DNA of 19,039 bases, taken from assembly GCA_002476625.1 (NCBI GenBank), contig DLLC01000001.1:17161-36199 (forward strand), in the 5' to 3' direction. Shown in pieces: positions 7,060 through 14,002 of this stretch. How positions within the stretch are numbered: position 1 is the stretch's first letter; the number at the start of each line of letters is the position of its first letter. The notes under the pieces were generated by a model. It was given only the letters and a program-made list of their open reading frames with translations. It was not told where the DNA came from and searched no databases. Both the position numbers and the translations under genes were made by a program. The DNA is from Porphyromonadaceae bacterium UBA7572. GTDB taxonomy: Bacteria > Bacteroidota > Bacteroidia > Bacteroidales > Muribaculaceae.

Positions 7060-7090
7060 GAAACGCCGGAGCATCACGCTCCGGCGTTTC
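7060..7090 (-). terminator. GC-rich hairpin after htrA
   Basis: GAAACGCCGGAGC (7060-7072) and GCTCCGGCGTTTC (7078-7090) form a perfect 13-bp stem with a 5-base loop, about 50 bases past the htrA stop. The T-run after it on the minus strand is short and interrupted (TTTCTTCG), so it may be a weak terminator or an mRNA-stabilising end. Confidence 0.7.
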
Positions 7091-7138
7091 CAGTGCTTAT
7101 GAGATAATATATATAGTAGTATTTTTTGACCGATAACC

Positions 7139-8665
7139 TTATTCGTCGGCGATGTTCACTGCGATATACACTTTACGGCCAGTTTCGTAGAAGCCCTTGA
7201 TGACCATCACCTTGTCGGCGTCGCTCGACTTCATAATGGCATTGTAGATTTCTTCCACGTCGTCGCTGCTGTTGACTGGCTGGTCGTTGATGGCAGTAAT
7301 GACTAAGCCGTTCTTGATGCCGTTGGCTTTGAATTTACCGTCCTTCAGCCCGGTCACCTTCACACCGTTAGAAATGTTGAGATCCTCTTTCTCCTTGCTG
7401 CTCAATGCCATGAACGCACATCCTAACGAGGTGAAATCGCTGCTCTTGGTGATGCTTGTGGTGCCTTGGTCGTTTTTAAACGTCACGGTTGTGGTCTTGA
7501 GTTTGTTGTCGCGGTAATAAGTGACCACGGCCTTGTCGCCAGGACGGAGTTTGCTCATTTCTTCCTGCATTTCACCGCTGTTCTTCACTTCTGTGCCATT
7601 GAGCTTCACAATCACGTCGCCCTCTTTAATTCCGGCTTCCATTGCGGCGCCGCCATCGCTCACCTTTGCCACATAAATACCGGCCTTAGTGGCTGTGATT
7701 TTGTGGTCTTTGGCGTTTTCGGCGTTGAGTTCCTCATAGCTGATGCCAAGCACTGCGCGCTGCACGGTGCCGTATTGCTTCAGGTCGGTCACCACTTTTT
7801 TCACAATGTTGCTTGGCACGGCAAATGAGATGCCGGCGTAGTTGCCTGTTTGTGAATAGATCATAGTGTTGATGCCGATAAGGTCGCCATTTGTGTTCAC
7901 GAGCGCGCCACCACTGTTGCCAGGATTCACGGCAGCATCGTGCTGAATAAACGACTTGATGCCTACGCTTCCTTCACTCACGCCGCGGCCCTTTGCGCTG
8001 ATGATGCCGGCGGTGACAGAGGAGTTGAAGCCGAAAGGGTTGCCCACAGCCACAGCCCATTCGCCCACTTTCACATTGTCGCTGTTTCCGAAAGCGATAG
8101 GATCGAGCGTTTTGCCCTTTTCCGGGGTGATTTTAATGAGCGCCAAATCGGTGTTAGGGTCGGTGCCAATCACGCGTGCGCTGTATTCATCGTTGTTGTT
8201 AAGAGTTACTGTAAGCTTGTCGGCGCCGTCCACCACATGGTTGTTGGTCACGATATAGCCGTCGGCACTGATAATGACGCCAGAGCCCGAACCGCGGAGT
8301 TGTGGCTTGCCTTCGCTTTTTTGCTTGGGCTGCTGTTGCTGCTTTCTCTGCTGCCCCATGCCTGGGCCAAAGAAAAATTCAAATGGGTCGAATCCGCCAC
8401 TCCAGTCCTGGAACTGCTGCTGGCGGGCGTTGGCATAGTTTTTAATCGACACCACAGAATTGATAGTGTGCTCAGCCACTTCTGTGAAGTCGGGTTGTCC
8501 GGCAAGACCGCGGCTTGCGGTGTTCACAAATCCGCTTGTTTGCTGTGCGTTGGATGGAATAAACACGTCGTTCATAGTGGCCTTAGTCACGGCAAAAGCT
8601 GTGGTGGCACTTAATAATGCAGAACCCGCAAGGGTTGCAAAAGCTAACTTTTTGTTCATTTTCAT
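7139..8665 (-). CDS. htrA: HtrA/DegQ-family periplasmic serine protease
   Basis: A 508-residue S1C protease and chaperone for misfolded envelope proteins. The signal peptide MKMNKKLAFATLAGSALLSA runs to about residue 25. The trypsin-like domain carries the full triad: His143 in TNNHVVDGA, Asp173 in NTDLALIK, and Ser251 in NPGNSGGAL. A Gln/Lys-rich loop (about 100-120) precedes the first beta strand, as in the LA loop of DegP/DegQ. Two PDZ domains follow, at about 300-390 and 415-500. Two ATGs lie two codons apart at the start; the first is used here. It has its own promoter (8735-8764) and is divergent from a second, lipoprotein-type protease, which suggests a shared envelope quality-control region. 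Confidence 0.93.
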   Translation of the reverse strand: MKMNKKLAFATLAGSALLSATTAFAVTKATMNDVFIPSNAQQTSGFVNTASRGLAGQPDFTEVAEHTINSVVSIKNYANARQQQFQDWSGGFDPFEFFFGPGMGQQRKQQQQPKQKSEGKPQLRGSGSGVIISADGYIVTNNHVVDGADKLTVTLNNNDEYSARVIGTDPNTDLALIKITPEKGKTLDPIAFGNSDNVKVGEWAVAVGNPFGFNSSVTAGIISAKGRGVSEGSVGIKSFIQHDAAVNPGNSGGALVNTNGDLIGINTMIYSQTGNYAGISFAVPSNIVKKVVTDLKQYGTVQRAVLGISYEELNAENAKDHKITATKAGIYVAKVSDGGAAMEAGIKEGDVIVKLNGTEVKNSGEMQEEMSKLRPGDKAVVTYYRDNKLKTTTVTFKNDQGTTSITKSSDFTSLGCAFMALSSKEKEDLNISNGVKVTGLKDGKFKANGIKNGLVITAINDQPVNSSDDVEEIYNAIMKSSDADKVMVIKGFYETGRKVYIAVNIADE

Positions 8666-8734
8666 ATCAGATTTGTTAATTTTATTCGTTATTTAAAATT
8701 TCAATAGTTAAAATTTAACTTTTAAAAAGTTGCT

Positions 8735-8764
8735 CAAAAGTACATCAATAATTCAAAAAAGCAA
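8735..8764 (-). promoter_or_regulatory. Bacteroidetes-type promoter of htrA
   Basis: On the minus strand a TTG -33 box (8764-8762) is followed after 19 bases by TACTTTTG (8742-8735), a full TAnnTTTG match. The predicted start lies about 60 bases before the htrA ATG. Confidence 0.7.
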
Positions 8765-9015
8765 TACCTTTTGCCTTGTTTTTAAGCTAAATTAATACTA
8801 TCAACCGTACTTTTCAATTTCGTTAAAAGATAGGGGTGAAATATGCCGCATTTGTGGGGCGCTGTACGCCATTCTTGCTCTTGCAGAAAATGAGGCAAGG
8901 CGGCTTTTTCTGGCGTAAGGGATCTCTGTGGAGGAAATGATGCAGATGATGCAGATGGTTTGCTATTTTGATTGATTTACTTTTAGGCGATAAGGGGAAT
9001 ATGGATAATTTTTGT
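8765..9015. other. Divergent intergenic region between the two protease genes
   Basis: Besides the two promoters it holds a 9-base tandem duplication (TGCAGATGR twice, 8941-8958). A 16-codon open frame with an ATG start also lies here (8890-8940, product MRQGGFFWRKGSLWRK). No Shine-Dalgarno or promoter supports translation of it. Nothing else is recognisable. Confidence 0.4.
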
Positions 9016-9023
9016 TAATTTTG
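9016..9023 (+). promoter_or_regulatory. -7 box of the protease lipoprotein gene
   Basis: TAATTTTG matches TAnnTTTG, 28 bases before the ATG at 9052. There is no clear TTG at the usual -33 spacing. If it is used, the 5' leader is only about 20 bases. Confidence 0.5.
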
Positions 9024-9051
9024 GGGTGACAATTTTGTTTTGCCTGAAGTT

Positions 9052-10167
9052 ATGAAAAAGATATTGCTTATTAGTGTGGTGGCGATAACGCTGCTATCGT
9101 CGTGCTCAAAACTTGACAAGGTGCCCTGGATTGCGAGGATTATCAATCATCTGAAGACCCCGGAACAGCTTTACGATACGCAAAAGACGGGAGTGGTGAT
9201 GGTCATCAACAAGTATTATTACGAGATGAAGCTCCCTTCTGGCGACACGTTTTATTTCACTGGTCTTGACAGTGACGGTTCTATCAGTGGCCTGACCCTT
9301 GACGTGGCTGATGTGAAGAAAAACCCTGCTGTGGGCTTTGGTACCGCCTTCTTTATCAATTCTTCTGGCGAACTGCTGACCAACAGGCACGTGGCTTCGC
9401 CGCCAATCGACAAGGAGCAGGTGAAGCAGAATTTCTCGGCTTTTATCGGTGAGCTTCAGCAGCGTGCCCGCAACTATATGGAGCAGTTGAATGTCGCCTA
9501 TTCACAAGCAGAAGCCGAGGCCAACTCGATAGTGTATTACGATGAGTATGGAGATTTGGTGACGAGCGACGAGGCGCGTCTGCAAGAGCTTGCGAATGCT
9601 GCCGACCAGATGGAGCAGGAGTATAAGGAGGCGCAAGAGGCTGTCGCCACACTGGAGCAAATCAAGGATCCGAGCGGCATTGTGATTACCCCGGTGTGTG
9701 AACTGGGTGTGGCGTATGACGGCGAGAGCCCGAAAAATGAGAATGAATTTCTGAAAAGCCATCCATGCAAGGTGGTCCGCACCGCGGGTGATCAAGAGAC
9801 CGACTTGGCTCTGCTGAAGCTGTCGAGTGGACTTACGCCAGCGTCGGCCTGCGTGTTTGACCCATTCGCCGCAGATGACGACATGAAGATTGGCGATGCG
9901 CTTTACATGATAGGGTATAATGCCGGAGTGGAGTTGAGCTATACTAAAAAAGGCATTCTGTCACAGCTCACCAAGGGCGCCGTGACGCAAAAGCCCGACG
10001 GCGACCGAGTGCTCTACGATATTGCCACTGTACAGGGGTCGAGTGGCAGCCCTGTGCTCAACGACAATGGCGAGCTGGTGGCGGTGAACTTTGCAAAATA
10101 TGCGAGAAGCGACAATTTCAACCTCGGTATTCCCTTGCAGAAAATTCGCAAGTTTCTGAAGAATTAG
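9052..10167 (+). CDS. Trypsin-fold serine protease lipoprotein with coiled-coil insertion
   Basis: A 371-residue protein starting at the ATG at 9052; a TTG four codons upstream is also in frame. The signal sequence MKKILLISVVAITLLSSC has a lipobox with Cys18, so it is probably lipid-anchored. The trypsin-type triad is visible: His113 in LLTNRHVAS, Asp251 in ETDLALLK, and Ser331 in QGSSGSPVLND. Between His and Asp lie 138 residues, against about 30 in the neighbouring HtrA. Much of this insert (about 120-204) is Gln/Glu/Ala-rich and predicted helical, probably a coiled coil. There is no PDZ domain. It is divergent from htrA and ends 12 bases before a convergent gene with no visible terminator. 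Substrate and partners are unknown. Confidence 0.85.
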   Translation: MKKILLISVVAITLLSSCSKLDKVPWIARIINHLKTPEQLYDTQKTGVVMVINKYYYEMKLPSGDTFYFTGLDSDGSISGLTLDVADVKKNPAVGFGTAFFINSSGELLTNRHVASPPIDKEQVKQNFSAFIGELQQRARNYMEQLNVAYSQAEAEANSIVYYDEYGDLVTSDEARLQELANAADQMEQEYKEAQEAVATLEQIKDPSGIVITPVCELGVAYDGESPKNENEFLKSHPCKVVRTAGDQETDLALLKLSSGLTPASACVFDPFAADDDMKIGDALYMIGYNAGVELSYTKKGILSQLTKGAVTQKPDGDRVLYDIATVQGSSGSPVLNDNGELVAVNFAKYARSDNFNLGIPLQKIRKFLKN

Positions 10168-10179
10168 TACGTGATGCCT

Positions 10180-10608
10180 CTATCTGCTAATCAGCTCCTC
10201 TAAAAATTCACAGGCGTCGGCCACGCATAATGGGCATTCTCGCAGCACCCGTCCTGTTTTGATCCCTTTTAGGGCTTTGCACTGTGTGGAGTGGTTTCGA
10301 TTCTGGAACTTTGTCATCATCTCCCTCATGCCTTTCATTGACTTCACCTTGTCCTTTGTGACCATTCCGAGAACCATCCCGGCCCCGACAAGAGCGCCAC
10401 AGGTGCCTTCCATGTTGCCCATTCCCGCGGCAAAGCCGTTGCCGAGGTTGCGGCTTGTGGGCTCGTCCAGTCCCGTGAGGTCGGAATAGGTGCATAGCAC
10501 AGCCTGCGCGCAGTTATACATTCCGCTGGCTTTCTTTTCAGCGGCCGCTTTCTTTCTTGATTCCATAGCTTTATGTGTGGTTAGAAAGTCGTGTAGCTTT
10601 CGTATCAT
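10180..10608 (-). CDS. C_GCAxxG_C_C family protein (putative redox/metal-binding)
   Basis: A 142-residue soluble protein with the cysteine pattern of the C_GCAxxG_C_C family. Cys33 is in YNCAQAVL and Cys70 in GTCGALVGAG. Cys110 is in HSTQCKAL, and Cys125 and Cys128 are in ECPLCV. The family is often found beside redox genes, and its biochemical role is not established. The start at 10608 lies 4 bases after the stop of the thioredoxin-like gene, so the two are co-transcribed and may be coupled. A second ATG at residue 15 (10566) gives a protein starting close to the family's usual N-terminus, so the true start is uncertain. The product has no signal peptide and should be cytoplasmic, unlike its neighbour. 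Confidence 0.8.
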   Translation of the reverse strand: MIRKLHDFLTTHKAMESRKKAAAEKKASGMYNCAQAVLCTYSDLTGLDEPTSRNLGNGFAAGMGNMEGTCGALVGAGMVLGMVTKDKVKSMKGMREMMTKFQNRNHSTQCKALKGIKTGRVLRECPLCVADACEFLEELISR

Positions 10609-10612
10609 GGTG

Positions 10613-11134
10613 TCACTTCACAAACACCGACTTGATGATTTTCTCAAACTCCGTTTTAGGCATGGCGCCCAGTTGCATAGTAGGGGTGCCCTTTACTGGA
10701 ATGAAAAGGAATGTGGGCACACTACGGATGCCGAACACGGCGGCGAGCTCAGGTTCCTTGTCGATGTCGATTTTGTAAAAGTCGATTTTTCCTTGATATT
10801 CATTGGCGAGCTGCTCCACGATGGGCGACGTGAGTTTGCAGGGGTGGCACCAAGTGGCATAGAAATCGATGACGGCAGGACGGCTGCCCTCAAACACCCA
10901 TTCCTTTTGGTGCTTCTCGTAGTTCATCACCTTTTTCTTGAAGTCGGCGGTGGTGAGGTGGCTGACCTTTCCTGCGCTGGAGTCTTCTGTTTGACTTTGT
11001 TTTTCTGTTAGTGTGTCAGCAGTATTGGACTGTATAGCAGCACTTTCAGAGAAGTTGCCGTTTTGTTTGCTTTGCGAACATCCAGTGGCGGCCACAGCCA
11101 TCACTACAAACATTACCATAAATAGTCTTTTCAT
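10613..11134 (-). CDS. Thioredoxin-fold lipoprotein, WCHPC active site
   Basis: A 173-residue lipoprotein. The signal sequence ends in a lipobox VAATGC (Cys19), followed by a Ser/Gln/Thr-rich linker to about residue 57 and then a thioredoxin domain. The active site is TWCHPCK (Cys96 and Cys99), with the cis-proline in SVPTF. A CHPC motif is less common than CGPC; the His (as in DsbA's CPHC, though placed differently) could raise the redox potential. It probably acts on disulfides or peroxides outside the cytoplasmic membrane, which is inference. It is first in a two-gene operon with the C_GCAxxG_C_C protein and is preceded by a good promoter (11185-11215). It is divergent from rnpB. Confidence 0.88.
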   Translation of the reverse strand: MKRLFMVMFVVMAVAATGCSQSKQNGNFSESAAIQSNTADTLTEKQSQTEDSSAGKVSHLTTADFKKKVMNYEKHQKEWVFEGSRPAVIDFYATWCHPCKLTSPIVEQLANEYQGKIDFYKIDIDKEPELAAVFGIRSVPTFLFIPVKGTPTMQLGAMPKTEFEKIIKSVFVK

Positions 11135-11184
11135 TTTCTTGGGCTAATTTATAAATGTGTGTATAGTTTCGTTTGAACTTCGCA

Positions 11185-11215
11185 CAAAAGTATAGGAAGC
11201 AATCCACACCCACAA
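11185..11215 (-). promoter_or_regulatory. Bacteroidetes-type promoter of the thioredoxin operon
   Basis: On the minus strand TTG (11215-11213) is followed after 20 bases by TACTTTTG (11192-11185). It lies about 50 bases before the gene's ATG and is back-to-back with the rnpB promoter. Confidence 0.7.
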
Positions 11216-11273
11216 GTTTCTTTTGGAAAATAAATTGCTTTTAACTTATTTAAGTGCTTTCAAAAAAAATCAC

Positions 11274-11281
11274 TACCTTTG
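11274..11281 (+). promoter_or_regulatory. -7 box of rnpB
   Basis: TACCTTTG matches the consensus and ends about 10 bases before the start of the RNase P RNA P1 helix at 11291, the right distance for a transcription start near 11288. No clear TTG lies at -33. Confidence 0.65.
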
Positions 11282-11287
11282 CGCCAT

Positions 11288-11719
11288 AAAACAGTATGGT
11301 GGTCTGTCGCTCGTGTTTTCTCCATTTTTCGGGAAATATCGAGAGGAAAGTCCGGGCAACAAAGAGCGTCGCACTTCTTAACGGGAAGCTGGAGGTGACT
11401 TTGGGGTTAAGGTGACAGAAAATAACCGCTCGCGCATCTTGTGTGGGTAAGGGTGAAAAGGTGAGGTAAGAGCTCACCGGGCATCGTGGCGACATGGTGT
11501 GCCGCACCACCTGTGAGTTGCAAGGCCAAGTATATCGGCATTTAAGGGTTGCTCGCCCATTGTCGAGGGGTAGGCTGCTATATCGGTATGGCAACATACC
11601 GGACAGATAAATGACAGACGGTCGTTTTTTTCTCTCTCTCTCTTTTGAATTTTTTAGGGTTTAAGGATTGTTTTGAGGAAACGGCTACATAACCCGGCTT
11701 ATAGCCGTACTGTTTTTTT
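11288..11719 (+). ncRNA. rnpB: RNase P RNA (bacterial class A)
   Basis: The catalytic RNA that trims tRNA 5' leaders. Conserved blocks occur in order: GAGAGGAAAGTCCGGGC (11341-11357), ACAGAAAATAACCGC (around 11415-11429), GTAAGAGCTCACCGG (11466-11480), GATAAATGACAGACGG near 11605-11621, and ACATAACCCGGCTTAT (11687-11702). The ends close as helix P1: ACAGTATGG (11291-11299) with CCGTACTGT (11705-11713), one G-U pair. A run of T follows at 11714-11719 and probably ends transcription. At about 430 nt it is longer than the 377-nt E. coli RNA. The excess sits in a P18-like arm (11620-11686) with a TC repeat. ridA starts 30 bases downstream. Confidence 0.95.
11620..11686 (+). repeat. Enlarged P18-like arm of RNase P RNA with TC tract
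   Basis: GGTCGTTT (11620-11627) can pair with AAACGGCT (11679-11686), with G-U wobbles, closing about 51 bases. In E. coli the arm just before the ACCCGGCTTA block is a short stem-loop. The enclosed sequence starts with a T-run and alternating TCTCTCTCTCTC (about 11631-11642) and is otherwise U-rich. Confidence 0.55.
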
Positions 11720-11749
11720 CTATATGAAATTAATTTCGTAGCGCGAGAT

Positions 11750-12127
11750 ATGAAAAAGAAAGTTTCGGCAAAGAATGCCCCGAAAGAAATAAGTGCTTAC
11801 AGCAATGCCATAAAGGTGGGCAATGTGATTTACGTTTCGGGCCAGTTGCCAGTGAATCCCGAAACCGGAAAGATTCCAGAAGGAATTCAGGCGCAGACCA
11901 TGCAGGTGATTGAGAATGTGCGCAACATTCTTGCCGATGCTGGCGCCACACTCGATAATGTGGTGAAAACCACTGTGATACTGTCGGAAATGTATCTTTT
12001 TAGCGAAATGAATGAAATCTACGCCAGAGAATTTAAAGAACCATACCCGGCGCGTACCAGTATGGCTGTGAAGGAGATTCCGCAAAACACACTTATCCAA
12101 TTCGACGTGATTGCAGTGCTGGATTAA
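11750..12127 (+). CDS. ridA: RidA family enamine/imine deaminase
   Basis: A 125-residue protein of the YjgF/YER057c/UK114 family, which hydrolyses reactive enamine/imine intermediates such as 2-aminoacrylate released by PLP enzymes. Family signatures are YSNAIKVGN, SGQLPVNPETG near residue 40, and the C-terminal PYPARTSMAVKEIP. The last contains the arginine that binds the substrate carboxylate, followed by a family-type QFDVIAVLD ending. Length is typical for the trimeric cytoplasmic enzyme. It lies just after rnpB and may be read from that promoter or from one not visible to me. It converges with folC across 30 bases with no clear terminator. Confidence 0.93.
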   Translation: MKKKVSAKNAPKEISAYSNAIKVGNVIYVSGQLPVNPETGKIPEGIQAQTMQVIENVRNILADAGATLDNVVKTTVILSEMYLFSEMNEIYAREFKEPYPARTSMAVKEIPQNTLIQFDVIAVLD

Positions 12128-12157
12128 CAGCGCCCGTTTCATTCGCTTTTCTGCATT

Positions 12158-13441
12158 TTAGGGCTGGGGCTTCATGGCTTCGGCAAGCACATACATACTG
12201 CCGCCTATGTAGATTAGGTCGGAGGCTGTGGCCGTGTGCTTGGCAGCTTCTATTGCATCTTTTACATGGGCGAATGGCTTTCCGCGCAAGCCATGGGCTT
12301 TGCCCCTTTGGCATAGCTCATCGGCTTTCATTGCTCGTGGAGAGGAGGCTTGTGTGAAATAGTAGGTAGCATCGTTGGGGAGCATGGCCAGCACCTCGTC
12401 CACATCCTTGTCGGCCATGAAGCCCATCACCATGTGCAGCGCGCTGTAATGCTCATGCCGCAGTTGGTCGGTGATGTAGGCAAAAGCTCCCACGTTGTGC
12501 CCAGAGTCGCAGATGATGCGAGGGTTGCTCCCTATCGTCTGCCATCGTCCTGTAAGCCCAGTGTTGGCGACAACGTTGGCAAATCCATTAGCCACAGCAT
12601 TTTGGCTAATGTCGATGTCTAATCGCTTTAATTGTGTGATGGCAGCAAGCACCGTGTTGCTATTTTTGATTTGATATTCACCGCCAAGCTCATTGACCAG
12701 CGTACCGTAGGTAGTGGTGTCGATGAGGCAGTGTCCGCCCTCGCAGTGCCCACTTGTCACGATAGGGGCTTCTTGCGCAAACGTGATGGGCGCGTTCTTT
12801 TCTTCAGCCTTTCGCTCAAACGTGGCGCGAACATCGCCCTCGGCCTCACCTATAACCACTGGAATGCCATTTTTGATAATGCCCGCTTTCTCAGAGGCGA
12901 TTTGTACGAGCGTATGGCCTAAAAACTGTGTGTGGTCCAAGGAAATGTTGGTGATAACGCTCAACACCGGTGTTATGATGTTGGTGCTGTCGAGGCGTCC
13001 ACCTAACCCCACTTCAACTACGGCGAAGTCCACATTTTTCTTTTTGAAGTATTCAAACGCCATGGTGGAGGTGAGCTCGAAGAATGAGGGGTGCCCGGCG
13101 TAGCCCGACTTTAGGTACCGCTCGGTGAATTGAACCACATCTTGCTGACTGATTTTTTCGCCATTCACGCGTATGCGCTCTCTGAAATCCACGATATGGG
13201 GTGAGGTGTAAAGCCCCACCTTATAGCCCTGTGCTTGGAGAATGCTGGCTATGAGGTGGCTTGTGGAGCCTTTTCCGTTGGTTCCAGCCACATGGATGCA
13301 CTGGTAGGATTGGTGAGGCTGCCCGGCCATCGAGTCAAGGTCGAGACTTGTTTGGAGTCCGGGCTTGTAGCCTGCGCCCCCCTGGCGCTCAAAGGCAGGG
13401 AGCTGATGAAACAGAAAGTCTAATGTCTCGTCGTAGTTCAT
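12158..13441 (-). CDS. folC: Bifunctional folylpolyglutamate / dihydrofolate synthase
   Basis: A 427-residue Mur-ligase-type enzyme that joins glutamate to dihydropteroate and to tetrahydrofolate. The ATP P-loop is HVAGTNGKGST (residues about 50-60), followed by GLYTSPHIVDFRERI. The Mg/ATP region reads EVGLGGRLDSTN, then NISLDHTQFLG and the family lysine region SEKAGIIK. A CDSGHN motif opens the C-terminal domain. Length is as expected. It is the last gene of a minus-strand operon, starting 9 bases after the stop of the second chromate-transporter gene. The association with a membrane transporter pair is likely positional rather than functional. Confidence 0.94.
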   Translation of the reverse strand: MNYDETLDFLFHQLPAFERQGGAGYKPGLQTSLDLDSMAGQPHQSYQCIHVAGTNGKGSTSHLIASILQAQGYKVGLYTSPHIVDFRERIRVNGEKISQQDVVQFTERYLKSGYAGHPSFFELTSTMAFEYFKKKNVDFAVVEVGLGGRLDSTNIITPVLSVITNISLDHTQFLGHTLVQIASEKAGIIKNGIPVVIGEAEGDVRATFERKAEEKNAPITFAQEAPIVTSGHCEGGHCLIDTTTYGTLVNELGGEYQIKNSNTVLAAITQLKRLDIDISQNAVANGFANVVANTGLTGRWQTIGSNPRIICDSGHNVGAFAYITDQLRHEHYSALHMVMGFMADKDVDEVLAMLPNDATYYFTQASSPRAMKADELCQRGKAHGLRGKPFAHVKDAIEAAKHTATASDLIYIGGSMYVLAEAMKPQP

Positions 13442-13450
13442 AAGCGGTCG

Positions 13451-14002
13451 TTAAAAAATGAGGTAGCCGATAAATCCAGCCGCTATAATTACCAGGATAG
13501 GGTGGATCTTTGTAAAATAGACTGTGCCGAGTGAAGCCGCGCAAATGGCCACGCTCTTCATCACGTCGATGGTGGTGGACCCGAAATTCTCCTCGTTCAT
13601 TAAAAGCAGAGCGGCTGATGCAATTAATCCCACCACCACCGGGCGAAGCCCCATAAACGATCCCTTGATAATGGCGCTGTCTTGGTGCCGTGCTATGAAA
13701 TGGCTGGCGTAGAGCACTAATAGAAAGGGGGGAAGTACTACGGTGAAAGTGGCCACGATAGAACCAAGCACGCTCCCTGTGGCCACATAGCCAATGTAGG
13801 TGGCACTATTGATGCCGATAGGGCCTGGCGTCATTTGCGAGATGGCCACGATGTCGGTGAAAGTTTGGGTAGTGATTTGTGGGCACCAGCTTTTACCCAC
13901 CACAAGGCCTTGTATGAGCGACAGCATGGCGTAACCGCCGCCGAACCCGAACAGGCCAATTTGAATATATGCCCAGATAAGGCGCAAGTAGGTGGTAATC
14001 AT
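13451..14002 (-). CDS. Chromate-transporter-family half protein (second of pair)
   Basis: A 183-residue membrane protein of the CHR family, in the short-chain form where two half-size proteins probably form one transporter. It has the family motif GFGGGYAM near residue 20, QMTPGPIGINSATYIGY near 60-75, and about five to six hydrophobic segments. I start it at the ATG at 14002, whose ATGA overlaps the stop of the upstream gene; a frame opening at 14107 would add 35 hydrophilic residues lying inside the other gene. Substrate cannot be inferred; many CHR proteins are not shown to export chromate. Confidence 0.9.
   Translation of the reverse strand: MITTYLRLIWAYIQIGLFGFGGGYAMLSLIQGLVVGKSWCPQITTQTFTDIVAISQMTPGPIGINSATYIGYVATGSVLGSIVATFTVVLPPFLLVLYASHFIARHQDSAIIKGSFMGLRPVVVGLIASAALLLMNEENFGSTTIDVMKSVAICAASLGTVYFTKIHPILVIIAAGFIGYLIF

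Noticed and set aside
7940..8614. 224-codon plus-strand frame opposite htrA
   Set aside because: Antisense shadow of the protease gene, with His/Val/Ala-rich composition typical of such frames.
11250..11597. 115-codon minus-strand frame
   Set aside because: It lies over the RNase P RNA gene, whose conserved blocks fully explain the sequence.
11631..11646. TC repeat as a phase-variation switch
   Set aside because: It lies in a non-coding RNA, not a coding frame or promoter spacer, so length change would not switch a protein on or off.
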